The translations under genes and the position numbers were made by a program. 64,000 bases of DNA from Favolaschia claudopus (taxonomy: Eukaryota; Basidiomycota; Agaricomycetes; Agaricales; Mycenaceae): the NCBI GenBank assembly GCA_037176885.1, contig JAWWNJ010000181.1, forward strand, positions 310,001-374,000, written 5' to 3'. The notes beneath the pieces were generated by a model that did no database searches, had not been told where the DNA came from, and saw only the letters and a list, made by a program, of their open reading frames with translations. Below, one piece after another: positions 23,136 to 33,179 of the stretch; the first letter of the stretch is position 1, and every line of letters begins with the position of its first letter.

Positions 23136-23291
23136 CTCCCTCGCTAGGTGCGCTGTGATGTATTCTTAAGTAGTAGCTTCTTAATTAACTTTGGATTCTC
23201 CCTCGCTAGACCCTCGAGACATCTCGGGTCCTAAAGGTTGCCCTTACACCGCTAGTCACTTGTTCCCCACGTCGACTAGCGTGCGTATACC

Positions 23292-23782
23292 CAAGGGGGC
23301 ACCGGCATTCTAAAAAAATATATAGGGCCGTTTTTTTCTTTTCCGACCTCTGGGCTGGACTAACTAACTAACGTAAGCACTATATACGGCAATATGTTCT
23401 CACGGTGAAGTCGCCGGACTGCGTTGATCTGAAGTTCATCCCACAAATAAATTTATTGAAGGGCCAGTTACTGTTCTATTGTCTGGAGAAGAGTATCCAG
23501 ACCCGACTGGATGCTTACATCCTTCTTTAGAAGGCAAAACATGGCAACATCAGGTTGACAGCTCCACCAAACAAAGCCACATTGAGACTGACTACAGAGG
23601 AGTAGCACTATATCCTCTGAAAAGCTACATGTAGAGCTCAAACACAGTGATTCTCACTCAAATAGACTACCAGAAGCTCATTCCCGCCCACAAACTTGGG
23701 GGTCAAATTTTTTTTTTCCGGCCTGACGGCCGGACTAACTAACTAGCCCTTAGTCGCCGGTTAGATTGCCGGTGCCCCCTTG
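23292..23782. mobile_element. hAT-like MITE, complete copy (491 bp)
   Basis: CAAGGGGGCACCGGCA is mirrored by TGCCGGTGCCCCCTTG. The 8-bp duplication CGTATACC flanks both sides (23284-23291 and 23783-23790). There is no coding capacity. A 5' fragment of the same family is at 17139-17342. Confidence 0.9.
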
Positions 23783-24161
23783 CGTATACCTTTACTTTAC
23801 TTTCTACTTTCTACTCACAGTCCTTGTAGTCTCTAATATACTCTAGGTACTAGTCACTTGTTCCCCACGTCGACTAGCTCTCTAATATACTCTAGCTGAC
23901 TCCGACTCACTTGTTCACGGCCGCTCATCGCGCTCTCATCACCTTTTGACCCACTTTAATTTCTTCCTTCTTAATTTTTTGTCTACACTTGTTGACGATT
24001 CTGTCAAAAACTCCACAAATTGTTGCCTTTTGATTTGATTTGATTTGAAGTTCTAATATATGCTGTACCACGGAAGAGCTATGCAGCAGTACGGTAAGGG
24101 TTGGCGGGGATTTCATATAGTAGGTAGTTTGGAAACGGTAATATAGACTATAACGAGATCT

Positions 24162-24530
24162 CACTGTGAGAAGGAAAGATCGTGAATTTCAAAGAATTTT
24201 CATGACCCGAACATCATGAATTTCAAGACAAAATGTCAGTATGTCCTTACCAAATACCATGAAAAATCGTGAAATTCATGACGATTATGGGCCCATTCAT
24301 GATGTTTTCACAAAATTGCAAGACAACACCAGACGACCATAAAAGATTTCCTGCAATTCATGACCTGGACCCTAACAAAACGTCATGAATCCCGGAACTC
24401 ATAACAAACATCATGAAGAGGCCCATAATCGTCATGAATTTCAAGATTTTTCATGATGGTTGGTGACGACACACTGACATTTTGTCTTGAAATTCATGAT
24501 GTTCGGGTCATGAAAATTCTTCTCACAGTG
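24162..24530. mobile_element. CACTG-ended non-autonomous element, copy 2 (369 bp)
   Basis: CACTGTGAGAAG and CTTCTCACAGTG ends are flanked by TCT on both sides (3-bp target duplication). Long subterminal inverted repeats carry TTCATGACCCGAACATCATG, with a 19-bp insertion in the left arm. It shares the ATCATGAA word composition of copies 1 and 3 but lacks their central insert. Confidence 0.8.
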
Positions 24531-24719
24531 TCTAGAGAGGAAAAGAAGGTTAAGTATCGCAAGGGAATGAAAGTTTGAGGAGTAACAGTATCAAATATTT
24601 GGCCTTAAAAGGGCAGATGCCGTGAGTCCATCAATGAACACAATCCGGGTCAAACCACTCTTGCACATTTGCTAGCGTCCAAATGAGCATTCAATGCAAT
24701 TCAATCACTGCACAAATGT

Positions 24720-24862
24720 TCTATGGCACCCACAGAACTCTTCCGGACAAGTACTGAGGCTGGGCGGGCAAGAAATCAGATCCATCAAGCGGGTCCAAGA
24801 CCAAGTAAGTGTCAACAAAGAATTGAGGAGCAAGAAATGCCGAAACCCGTATTCCTGTACAT
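24720..24862. mobile_element. Decayed arm of the palindromic element family
   Basis: Flanking words TTCTATGGCACCCACAGAAC match those left of 934. The sequence then jumps into the right-arm sequence (GGCTGGGCGGGCAAGAAATC ... CCGAAACCCGTATTC). The left arm is missing. Confidence 0.6.
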
Positions 24863-24944
24863 TGAAAAGTGCGATGACTGTTATTGATTGTTCACACGGT
24901 CGGTGGCAGTATAAATAGCGTAGTACATATATTCTCTTTGTACT

Positions 24945-25470
24945 TTGGTAGGCCCCCGGTCACTACCTATTGGGTCCGTCCGCCCATTTGGGCAGATTTA
25001 CCCTATGAATTTTCGGCGTTTGGAGGCAGATTTACCCTATTCCGGACAGACATACAGTATGCCAAAATATTCGATTTTCGGCCTATTTTCTCGTGTTTTT
25101 CTTCCGTGGCGCCTCGATTTTGCCTGTTTCCCATCGTTTCCCGGCGTTTTCAGGCTGATGTGGTCACCCTTGCTCCAACATGGGTTGGTAAAATTTTCTC
25201 AACCGCCGCCATGAAATAAGCATCAAAACGCCGGTGGGTTATTCTGCCGAAGCAATGCAGAGCTTCCCCTCTTCCTCTTCGCCAAGCTTTCTTTACGACC
25301 ATTCATGGTCTGAAGCCAACACCACATCAAGGTGTATGGGCAGCCATTGGGTGACTCTGTCAGAACCATTACCTTGCTTCAACTAACAAGCATGCTGTAA
25401 TACTGCATAGCCTTGAGTCATAAGTCAGCTAGTGACTTAGTCCACATGTTTGGATCCGGTCCCAAATTAG
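24945..25470. repeat. Dispersed repeat matching 2432-2550 in reverse; rest unassigned
   Basis: The CAGATTTACCCTAT words at about 24991 and 25028 correspond to the TAGAGTAAATC words at 2458-2500 in reverse complement. Sequence from 25070 to 25470 has no recognised gene. Confidence 0.45.
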
Positions 25471-25540
25471 GGACTGGTAGCTCAGTTGGTAGAGCCACTT
25501 TGTATGCGGGAGGTCTCGAGTTCGATCCTCGACCAGTGCA
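25471..25540 (+). repeat. tRNA-like SINE head
   Basis: GGACTGG pairs with CCAGTGC (6 of 7). The D-arm GCTC..GAGC is perfect with an A-box TAGCTCAGTTGG. The T-arm TCGAG-TTCGATC-CTCGA is perfect with a B-box. The anticodon arm is 2-3 nt short and does not pair, so this is not a functional tRNA. A tail of TTCTTCCTTTTACAC follows, as in tRNA-derived SINEs. Right after it a GCCGCAACGTGCCAAC element end begins. Confidence 0.6.
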
Positions 25541-25710
25541 TTCTTCCTTTTACACACTTTCAATAACTTCCACTCTCTCAAAACCGGAGTCCTGACATTC
25601 CGCCGCAACGTGCCAACCGAATAAGGAAATTTGATGGCAGCAGAATATTCGACGATCAAATAGCTTTGACTGTAGATCAATGTGAGCTGTTGGGGTCTTC
25701 AAAAGAAAAG

Positions 25711-25800
25711 GGGTCAGCCAGTTGCTGTGTAGCATAGAGGTTTGAAGGCATTGACTTGCTGAGGTTATGAGTTCAATTCTTTCTCTTTGCACTTTTTTGC
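25711..25800 (+). repeat. Second tRNA-like SINE fragment
   Basis: TAGCATAGAGG (A-box-like) is followed about 35 nt later by TTATGAGTTCAATTC (B-box-like) and a T-rich tail. Pairing is poor; it is read as a decayed SINE of a different tRNA origin. Confidence 0.4.
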
Positions 25801-26210
25801 TTCCATTATATTATGACTGCCGAAGGCCCAAAAAGTCACTGGTTAGGTGGTTAGGGTTGCTCCCAATTTTATGACTGCCGAAGGCCAAAAAAATACTGGG
25901 TTAAGTACCTGGTTAGGGTTAAGGTTTGGGTTAGTGGTTAGGGTTCGGGGGCGTGTGGAACAGAAGGATTCGCGCGAACGAGGCTTTAGAGTGCCAACCT
26001 GAGCGGCCCCGGCGGCTTGGGGGACCCCCCGAGCGGAGCGAGGGAGGGGAGGGGCCGCGGATGGTTGGTCCCTTCGCGCAAAGGATTTGGCGGGTGCCGA
26101 GTTTCGCCGAGGTGATTTGCCATCAACACAGCCCGCATCAAATTACCATATTGGGTGCGCACGTTGCGGCGGAATGCGCACAAGTCGGACACTTGTCAAG
26201 TCCTAAGTAG
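25801..26210. other. Intergenic with GGTTAGGGT words and a MITE-end relic
   Basis: ATGACTGCCGAAGGCC occurs twice (25813, 25871). Irregular GGTTAGGGTT words follow at 25840-25945, but not in a regular telomere-like register. A GC-rich patch (CCGAGCGGAGCGAGG, 26028-26043) recalls the modules at 2952 and 54530. At 26113-26175 a CACGTTGCGGCGGAATG end mirrors the one after 25600. Confidence 0.4.
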
Positions 26211-26814
26211 GCTCCATTCGGCTGTCGTGTCTTAGCGTCACTTTGGAGCACTTGGGAAAATTCCAAGCCAAACTTTTGGTGAGAAATACTCAAGAAATAC
26301 AGTCGAACCTCTCTTAACCCATACCTCTCGGTGGATGGCCAAGGTTATGGGTTCTGAGAGGGTATGGGTTAATGGGGGCATTACATAATATTTAAATTCA
26401 ATATTTTCTTTAAAAAAAATAGGTGTCAACACAGATTTTAAACCAAATCTACGCATGATCAGCTTGCGCACTACTTTTTGCGTCTTGATGTAGATTCCCG
26501 ACCAAGCCGATGGTTCATAACCGTCGTCGGACCATGATATTCGATGGATCCGCTGACATAATCCGTCAATAACCGAGGTCCGAGGAGCAAAAATTGCCAT
26601 TTTAGGGCATGTTCACTATGGGTTTTCGACTCAAATGGCTATGGGTTATGGGTTACCGGAAAATTATGGAATTTCCCTGCAAACCACCATGGTTTTTCCA
26701 GATTTCTATGGGTTAAGAGGGGGTATGGCTTGATAGGAGTATGGGTTACGAGAGGTTCGACTGTACTCTTAAGTGACGTCAAGTGCTCCGAAGTGACGCA
26801 ACCGAATGGAGAAT
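26211..26814. mobile_element. Outer TIR element interrupted by a pogo-like MITE
   Basis: TCCATTCGGCTG..GCGTCACTTTGGAGCACTTG on the left is mirrored by CAAGTGCTCCGAAGTGACGC..CCGAATGGA on the right, with a small gap. Most of the interior is the inserted MITE at 26300-26763, so the original element was under about 150 bp. Confidence 0.6.
26300..26763. mobile_element. pogo-like MITE, 464 bp
   Basis: The ends CAGTCGAACCTCTCTTAACC and the mirror (GTTACGAGAGGTTCGACTG) are flanked by TA. CAGTCGAACCTC-type ends are typical of pogo/Fot/Tigger elements. The interior repeats TATGGGTTA words. A shorter relative is at 63754-63919. Confidence 0.75.
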
Positions 26815-27054
26815 ACACGATTAGCTCAGCGTGGTTAACCGATGGATCACCTGGGTCCACTTGACATGTCAAGTCGCACAGCCACCTTCGGACCCAGGAC
26901 CGATAATATTTTTTTGTTTCTTCACAAGCCTCCTAACTCCCCCAAAATGTTCCTGCACATGGACGAAAGCTGCTATGAATGATTCTGGCTACAAAATTTG
27001 CGAAATTTTTACGCCCATTGTCAACGCCATTGAAAATGACGCTTTGGAGATGTC

Positions 27055-27083
27055 AAGTGTGACGTGACCGTCACGTCACACTT
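27055..27083. promoter_or_regulatory. CRE-like palindrome (also at 28001-28029)
   Basis: AAGTGTGACGTGAC, one central C, then GTCACGTCACACTT makes a 14-bp-arm perfect palindrome. It contains two TGACGTGA-type half-sites, like those bound by bZIP (CREB/ATF-type) factors. It lies about 160 bp upstream of the small gene's ATG, just before a pyrimidine-rich leader. Confidence 0.5.
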
Positions 27084-27242
27084 AACCGTCGTAACTTCTC
27101 CGAATCTCCTTCCACCATCCACCCGCCTCTCTCACTTTTCTGCGCGCTTTCTGGCACTTTCGACTTCTCAAGACCACTAAATCTATTCGTCTCTTTGTCT
27201 CCTTCAAATATCTTCTGTTTTCACGCCGTTTTAGCCCCGAAA

Positions 27243-27583
27243 ATGGGCTGGCAATTGTACTGGATTTGGCGCCGCTGCGAGCGCATTTTCTGGCCAGAAT
27301 TCAACATAGACGTGTCCAATGGAATGTATGGGTATACAGGAAGCGTCTTCATGGTTCTCAGGTGTGTTTCAACCCTGAAATCTCGCGTTCAATTTGATTT
27401 CTGTGCTTTTGCTATGTTTGCTTGCCTACAAACTTACGCTTAACATGTCCCAGTGCCCCGAAATTCATGTCCTTCCATCTGGATGGATTCCTATTGCCCC
27501 CCTTCGCGTTTTCTGTCTCGTCGTCACGTCTGCTTTCCGGTGTGCAGGTGCAGCTTCCCATCTCTATATCAATGTGTATTTAA
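27243..27583 (+). CDS. Small two-exon hypothetical protein (82 aa), unit 1
   Basis: Exon 1 is 27243-27361 (MGWQLYWIWRRCERIFWPEF...). Intron 27362-27453 has a GTGTGT donor, a GCTTAAC branch-like word and a CCCAG acceptor. Exon 2 is 27454-27583 (...APKFMSFHLDGFLLPPFAFS). Splicing keeps one frame and gives 82 residues and a TAA stop. The protein is aromatic-rich at its N-terminus with a hydrophobic stretch around FLLPPFAFSVSSS. No family is recognised. The clean splice signals and the promoter-like sequence upstream favour a real gene, but its short length leaves a chance structure possible. Confidence 0.45.
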
Positions 27584-28188
27584 ATTTTAATTCAAATGAG
27601 TTAATTTGTGAACATTCTGCATTGCGGGGTGAACTTGAATAGCAATACCTATTTCCTGAACTGCCTGGACAATCACCAGAATGAGTTCTTGAAATTCTCC
27701 CTTTCTCTCTCTTTTCATTTCTTTTTCGGCGATTTTACCCCTTCGGGGACCCAGTAGTATGATCGGAAAACCCAGCGTGGTTAACCGATGGATCACCTGG
27801 GTCCACTTGACATGTCAAGTCGCACAGCCACCTTCGGACCCAGGACCGATAATATTTTTTTGTTTCTTCACAAGCCTCCTAACTCCCCCAAAATGTTCCT
27901 GCACATGGACGAAAGCTGCTATGAATGATTCTGGCTACAAAATTTGCGAAATTTTTACGCCCATTGTCAACGCCATTGAAAATGACGCTTTGGAGATGTC
28001 AAGTGTGACGTGACCGTCACGTCACACTTAACCGTCGTAACTTCTCCGAATCTCCTTCCACCATCCACCCGCCTCTCTCACTTTTCTGCGCGCTTTCTGG
28101 CACTTTCGACTTCTCAAGACCACTAAATCTATTCGTCTCTTTGTCTCCTTCAAATATCTTCTGTTTTCACGCCGTTTTAGCCCCGAAA

Positions 28189-28529
28189 ATGGGCTGGCAA
28201 TTGTACTGGATTTGGCGCCGCTGCGAGCGCATTTTCTGGCCAGAATTCAACATAGACGTGTCCAATGGAATGTATGGGTATACAGGAAGCGTCTTCATGG
28301 TTCTCAGGTGTGTTTCAACCCTGAAATCTCGCGTTCAATTTGATTTCTGTGCTTTTGCTATGTTTGCTTGCCTACAAACTTACGCTTAACATGTCCCAGT
28401 GCCCCGAAATTCATGTCCTTCCATCTGGATGGATTCCTATTGCCCCCCTTCGCGTTTTCTGTCTCGTCGTCACGTCTGCTTTCCGGTGTGCAGGTGCAGC
28501 TTCCCATCTCTATATCAATGTGTATTTAA
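28189..28529 (+). CDS. Small two-exon hypothetical protein (82 aa), unit 2
   Basis: This is the identical duplicate of the gene at 27243-27583, with exons 28189-28307 and 28400-28529. Both copies keep their own palindrome and leader, so if the gene is expressed the dose is doubled. The hAT element begins about 200 bp downstream. Confidence 0.45.
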
Positions 28530-29115
28530 ATTTTAATTCAAATGAGTTAATTTGTGAACATTCTGCATTGCGGGGTGAACTTGAATAGCAATACCTATTT
28601 CCTGAACTGCCTGGACAATCACCAGAATGAGTTCTTGAAATTCTCCCTTTCTCTCTCTTTTCATTTCTTTTTCGGCGATTTTACCCCTTCGGGGACCCAG
28701 TAGTATGATCGGAAAACCCTCAGCCGGTAGTGCTGCCGGGAGCTGGAGTTAGCTCCGAGCTGAGTTCAGCTCCAACTCGACCCGTTACCATAAACGGCAC
28801 CTCGAGGTGATGCCAGCTCGCCTCGCCTCGGCCCCCAAAACAGGCACCGTGACACTTTTGACAGCGTCACTGAGTGACTGGCGCGTCTACCACAATCCTC
28901 GTCCTCCCGCTCACCGGTTAGCGCGTTCCTGCCGCGAACCAATCCTCCTATGATTCACCTCAACCTCGCTTGGCGTCGACGTCACCGCCTGGCTGCTACG
29001 GAGAATGCGAAACGCCCCACACAGAGCTGGAAATATGACGCAAAGGTGGCGCGTCGGGATAGTGCGTTGGCGCACTCAGGGTCCAAGGTACGCGCAATAG
29101 ATACCTCCAAAATGT

Positions 29116-29124
29116 TATATATAT
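29116..29124 (+). promoter_or_regulatory. TATA box of the hAT transposase
   Basis: TATATATAT lies about 46 bp upstream of the ATG at 29170. The same words precede the start in copy 1. It supports 29170 as the start rather than an upstream ATG. Confidence 0.5.
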
Positions 29125-29169
29125 TGCCCCAATTATACTCCATCCCAACCCTCCCTCTTGTGAACTCCC

Positions 29170-32100
29170 ATGGCCTCGCCGTCCTGCCAATGCGGCAACC
29201 CGCAGGCATGCACTTGCTACATCCAACCCGCACGTCAAAACAACTTCACAACGAATTCCTACCCCACCCCCAACGTCTTTGGCTCCTGGCCTGGCTCTCA
29301 GGCCCATGCCATGCCTCTCCCGCCTCAAGCTTTCATCTCCGGATCGCCGTATCCTCCACCACCACCTCCCGCCGCTTTCAGCCAGACTTACGGCTTTCAA
29401 AATACATACCCCGCCTCATTTAACACCGTGATCCCTCCCCCTTCCTCTGCGGCAACCCATGCACCATTTGTTGACGCGACTAACACGATTAATGCCGGCC
29501 TCGCTCCGCCGCAGCGCAAGAAGAAACGTAAAACCAATCCCAACGCTAACTCGGCAGCTACATCGCGTACCCGGCGCCGCATTGACTCTAATTCTACCTT
29601 AGAACCCGCGGTTTATGGGGTGGGTCCGTCTAACGCAAACGTAGCGGCAGCAGCCGCAGCCTCTGAATCTGTTTCCCATCCCTCGATCCCTCACCCCAAC
29701 TTCGGCTCCCTAGTCAACAAAGCTTCGGCATCCGCAGACGATGCCACGGATGTCTGGTATTTCGTTCGAGGTGTTCACGGCGCTTCCGCGCCAACTGTCG
29801 CACCAGAACCTACGGAAATGAAGCAGGATCGACCGGATAAAAAGGTGTTTTCTCATTTATCGTGCCGCCTCTGTCCGTGAGTTTTCAGATGTATTTTATT
29901 TTGTGTGCCCTATCCGAACTAACCCCTTGTTCCGTTAGATTTCCAAAGTGGAAGGCGTGGAAGAATGGTCCCGGACAAACCAAGACCATTAGAAATCATC
30001 TCGAGGGAGAACATGGCAAAGTTTGGAAGGATATGGTCATCCTTCAGGGGCTTAAGAATTGGGAAAATCTTGCGAAGGCGCCGCAGGTTGCGGGAGAACG
30101 GGAGAAATTCTCCCTCCCCGGATTCTACGAAAGACTGGTTAAATGGATCGCCGTTGATGATCAGGTAAGTGCAATCCCATCTTCGCCTCTTCCATGTTCT
30201 GATATATGTGCTTTCAGTCCATAGACGTGGTGGATTGTCCGGAGCTCCGGGATCTCCTCCTTTTTATTGGGACTCAACTGGAGGACAAGGACATACCACA
30301 TCGTACGAAGTTATCCGAGATGATCGTCAAACGGTTCCAGGCTGAATATCAGCTGATGATTCATGAAATTCAGGTACTGCGCATCACAATCTCAGAGTTC
30401 ACTTATAATTATATGTCCAGAATTCGCTCGGGCGACAGTCTTACACCCAGGATGTGTGGAGTCGTGAGAATCTCGACTCACATCTGGGTATTACCGCCCA
30501 CTACATCATCCGAGACGCGAACGGGCACCTTGTCCTTAAAACCCGGCTCGTCGCTTTTCGTCGATTGGATGGGAGACATACTGGTCAAAATATTGCAAAA
30601 ATCTTTGTACAGGTTTTGAAGGAGATCGGTTGTTTGCACAAAGTAAGTCGCATCGAGTCGTGAATTGAATAGCCTACTAACGATCACTCAGGTTGGTATG
30701 ATTACATGCGACAATGCTAGCAATATTAACACATGCATGGTGTATATTGCGCAAGAGCTCGCCGTACTCGGGATCCCTTTCGATGCGGAAGGGAACAGAA
30801 TTCGGTGAGTTTCGATGATTTATTACCGAGTCCGACGGCTAAAGGCATTCAGATGTTTTCCACATGTCGTTAATATTGCCGTCAAAGCTGCTCTCGCAAC
30901 ACTTCCCGAATTACCTTCTCCTCAAGCTGGTATCGATTTGGACAACTACGGCACGCCGATTCCCGAGGCGCCGAAGCAGGATGTCGGGTATTGGGAGGCG
31001 CTGAGAAAGAACCCTGTCAAACAAACACGAACACTCGTTACATCGTGCCGGGCATCTGGTCAACGACGGGATAATTTCAAGGAGACAATCGAACGTGGCA
31101 ATGAGGAGGGCGGCTTCGGCGAACCTGCCTTAAAGCTGCGTGTCATACAGCTCTTGCAAGCTGTCGACACGCGTTGGTCGGCCACGTTTTTGATGATAGA
31201 CCGGTACCTTGAGCAAGATTTGGTTTGTTCCATTGTTTTTTTCTTGCTGGTAGGGATTGAATTTGACTTGCAATTTCGTTCAGGCTGTTGAGGCATTTCT
31301 CGACGACCCAATGCAAGTCGAGATTTCAGATGACCGACTCGATCCGATCGCCAAGACTGTGCTCGTCGACATTTGGCGCTTTTTACAGGTCCCACATCTT
31401 GTCCAGGAGATAGTATCTGCGGAGAAAGCGCCTACCCTGTACTATGTGCTCCCACTCTATGAGCAGCTCATTGCCGCACTCAAGCTTCTTGCTCGAGAGC
31501 TCCCGAAAATCAGTCTCGGTATTAACGCCGCTGTCGATAAATTCACTGAATACCTCGGGATGTCTCGGCGCACTCGAATTTACGCGCTGGCCATGGGTAA
31601 ACACTTCGCCCTTCGTCACCTCATTCGCTTCAACCACTCATATTGTTTCTCAGTTTTAAATCCGACAACAAAACTTCAATGGCTCAGGGATAACTGGTCC
31701 CTGTCAGATGCGGAGGAAGCCAGAACTTGGATACGTGCAGCAGTGCGTCCCAAATCTTCCCATTATTGCGCTACTGACAAATCACTCGAAGATGCTGGAG
31801 TATCGCCGAGAGTTCCGCACTAACCAGAACTCTGCAAGCACTGCCCAGATTCCTTTAACTGCCAGTCGCCGCGCTGTTCACACGCCGTCTTCGTCCCACG
31901 CCGCTCGTGCACAGAAATCTGGTTTTGCAAAACTGGGTGCTCTTGTAAAAGAGCTCTCTGCTTCCGACATTGAATCTCCACCAAGCAGTCAAGATTCACA
32001 GCCGCTTTCGGAGGAAGAGCAAGCCGAGGCGGAGCGCCGGGCGGCTGCCGAAGATGAGCAGATTGTCGACACGGAGCTGAATGAATATGAGAGGGAGGGC

Positions 32101-32543
32101 CTTCTGGGTGGATCGGATCCAGAATATGAGGACCTCGACCTGCTTCGCTACTGGGAGGTGAGTTTCGAGTATTCTTTGTGATTGTGTTGGTTTCTAAATT
32201 GTTTCAGGCTCGCCAGTATCAGTTCCGGCACCTATTTCGCGTGGCGGTCGATGTATTGCCTGTTCAGGCTTCAGCGGTACCATGCGAGCGTGTTTTCTCT
32301 TCCAGCAAGGACACAGATGCCTCCCTACGCAACAGTCTCTCCCCCGAGATGATGGAAATGCTCCAGATTCTCAAATTTATTTATCGACAGGATCGCATCA
32401 AATTTTGCGACGAGTTAGTCGTAACCGAGGAAGATCTGTCTGTTGTTGATATTGACCCTGATGTAGCAGAAAGGTTGATTGCGGCAGGGCGTACTCAAGA
32501 GCTCAAGGATCTTATAGAATCTTCCTGGGCTTCGCCCGTTTGA
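29170..32543 (+). CDS. hAT transposase, intact, ten exons, 965 aa
   Basis: Exons: 29170-29876, 29939-30164, 30218-30373, 30421-30642, 30692-30804, 30853-31222, 31284-31596, 31654-31742, 31792-32157, 32208-32543. All junctions are GT..AG and the lengths sum to 966 codons in one frame. Residues 1-225 are a Pro/Ala-rich tail with a basic KKKRK patch (likely nuclear import). C232-x2-C235...H256-x4-H261 forms a BED-like zinc finger for DNA binding. The catalytic triad is inferred as D374 (TQDVWS), D444 (TCDNASN) and E881 (PCERVFSSS), with an RW motif near residue 580 (DTRWSATF). The C-terminal exon is the hAT dimerisation domain. The enzyme would cut at the TAGTGCTGCCGG ends and give 8-bp duplications. 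Copies 1 and 3 are broken versions. Confidence 0.9.
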
Positions 32544-32849
32544 TTTTTGTGTTGTATTCACTTGTATAATCATTGTGCTTTGTATTTTTCCATAATTTAC
32601 TCATAAACTGTATAGTCTTTTATTGTACATATGTTCATTATACTTTTTGGAGAATTGTACCACATTTTTGAGGTGCATACGAGGTCAAAACAATGCAATG
32701 TAGCTCGAAACGAGGAGACGGGGGACCGTGGGACGGAAACTTCCGTTTATGGATGTCAGCTCCAAGCTGCCTCGGCCCAACTCCGAGCTCGAGCGAGCTG
32801 ATGGGCAATCACCTCGAGCTCAGCTCCAACTCAGCTCCCGGCAGCACTA

Positions 32850-33179
32850 CCTCAGCGTCGTGTTAGTTACAGTGCCGGACACGCAAAGTCGGCAACTTTG
32901 ATCTTTCATTTATGGAAGGTTTGACACATGCTCAGGCGGCTAGTTTTCTGTAATGATGTTATAGACCCAAACAACGGTTTTGCACGAGCCTGTGATGGAT
33001 ATCGGCAACTTTCGGCTTCGCCCGCAAGACTTCACGCGCGCTCGGTGCATTCTCGGCATTCACCGATCATGGGACCGCGTCCATGACGTCAATGCTACTA
33101 AGTTCTTCTACTTAGCAGCAGAGCGTCATATCCTCCCTCTCAGATCGACACCGATAAGCCTCAATATGACTCGGGACGT
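32850..33179. other. Intergenic between hAT copy 2 and Gypsy element 2
   Basis: This stretch holds a lone TIR end (CAGTGCCGGACACGCAAAGT near 32871) related to the element at 15233. No gene is seen. Confidence 0.4.

Larger units (their letters stand above)
19223..23910 (+). repeat. 3' LTR of the Gypsy element, split by two insertions
   Basis: The LTR starts TGATGTCAGGGGAAC at 19223. It is interrupted by a hAT element (19458-23135) and continues from 23144. It is interrupted again by a hAT-like MITE (23292-23782) and seems to continue past 23791. The LTR end is not certain; a short direct repeat (CTAGTCACTTGTTCCCCACG) at about 23252 and 23850 complicates it. A related LTR start is at 60538. 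Confidence 0.6.
26827..28718. repeat. Perfect 946-bp tandem duplication
   Basis: Unit 1 is 26827-27772 and unit 2 is 27773-28718. They read identically throughout with an offset of 946 bp. Each contains a CRE-like palindrome, a pyrimidine-rich leader and a small two-exon gene. Only 9 bp separate the end of unit 2 from the hAT element at 28728. Absence of differences implies a very recent duplication or an assembly artefact. Confidence 0.9.
28728..32849 (+). mobile_element. hAT element copy 2 (4122 bp, apparently autonomous)
   Basis: TAGTGCTGCCGGGAGCTGG at the left is mirrored by ..CTCCCGGCAGCACTA at the right, matching the ends of copy 1. Flanks are CCTCAGCCGG and CCTCAGCG, an imperfect 8-bp target duplication. 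Subterminal AGCTC words cluster at both ends. It encodes a full transposase gene with no broken exon seen. Confidence 0.9.

Noticed and set aside
24162..24530. CRISPR-like array of ATCATGAA words
   Set aside because: Spacing is irregular, words occur on both strands, and the unit is bounded by TIRs with a target duplication; it is a eukaryotic DNA element.
25471..25540. Functional tRNA gene
   Set aside because: The anticodon arm is short and unpaired and the second acceptor pair is mismatched; kept as a SINE head.
25840..25945. Telomere-like GGTTAGGGTT array
   Set aside because: The words are few, irregular and internal to repeat-rich sequence; not a telomere.
28950..29423. Upstream hAT ORF (MIHLNLAWRRRHRLAATEN) as an extra coding exon
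   Set aside because: It overlaps the 29170 frame, lies before the TATA box and has no acceptor joining it to the transposase; its conservation in copy 1 is explained by nucleotide similarity of the elements.
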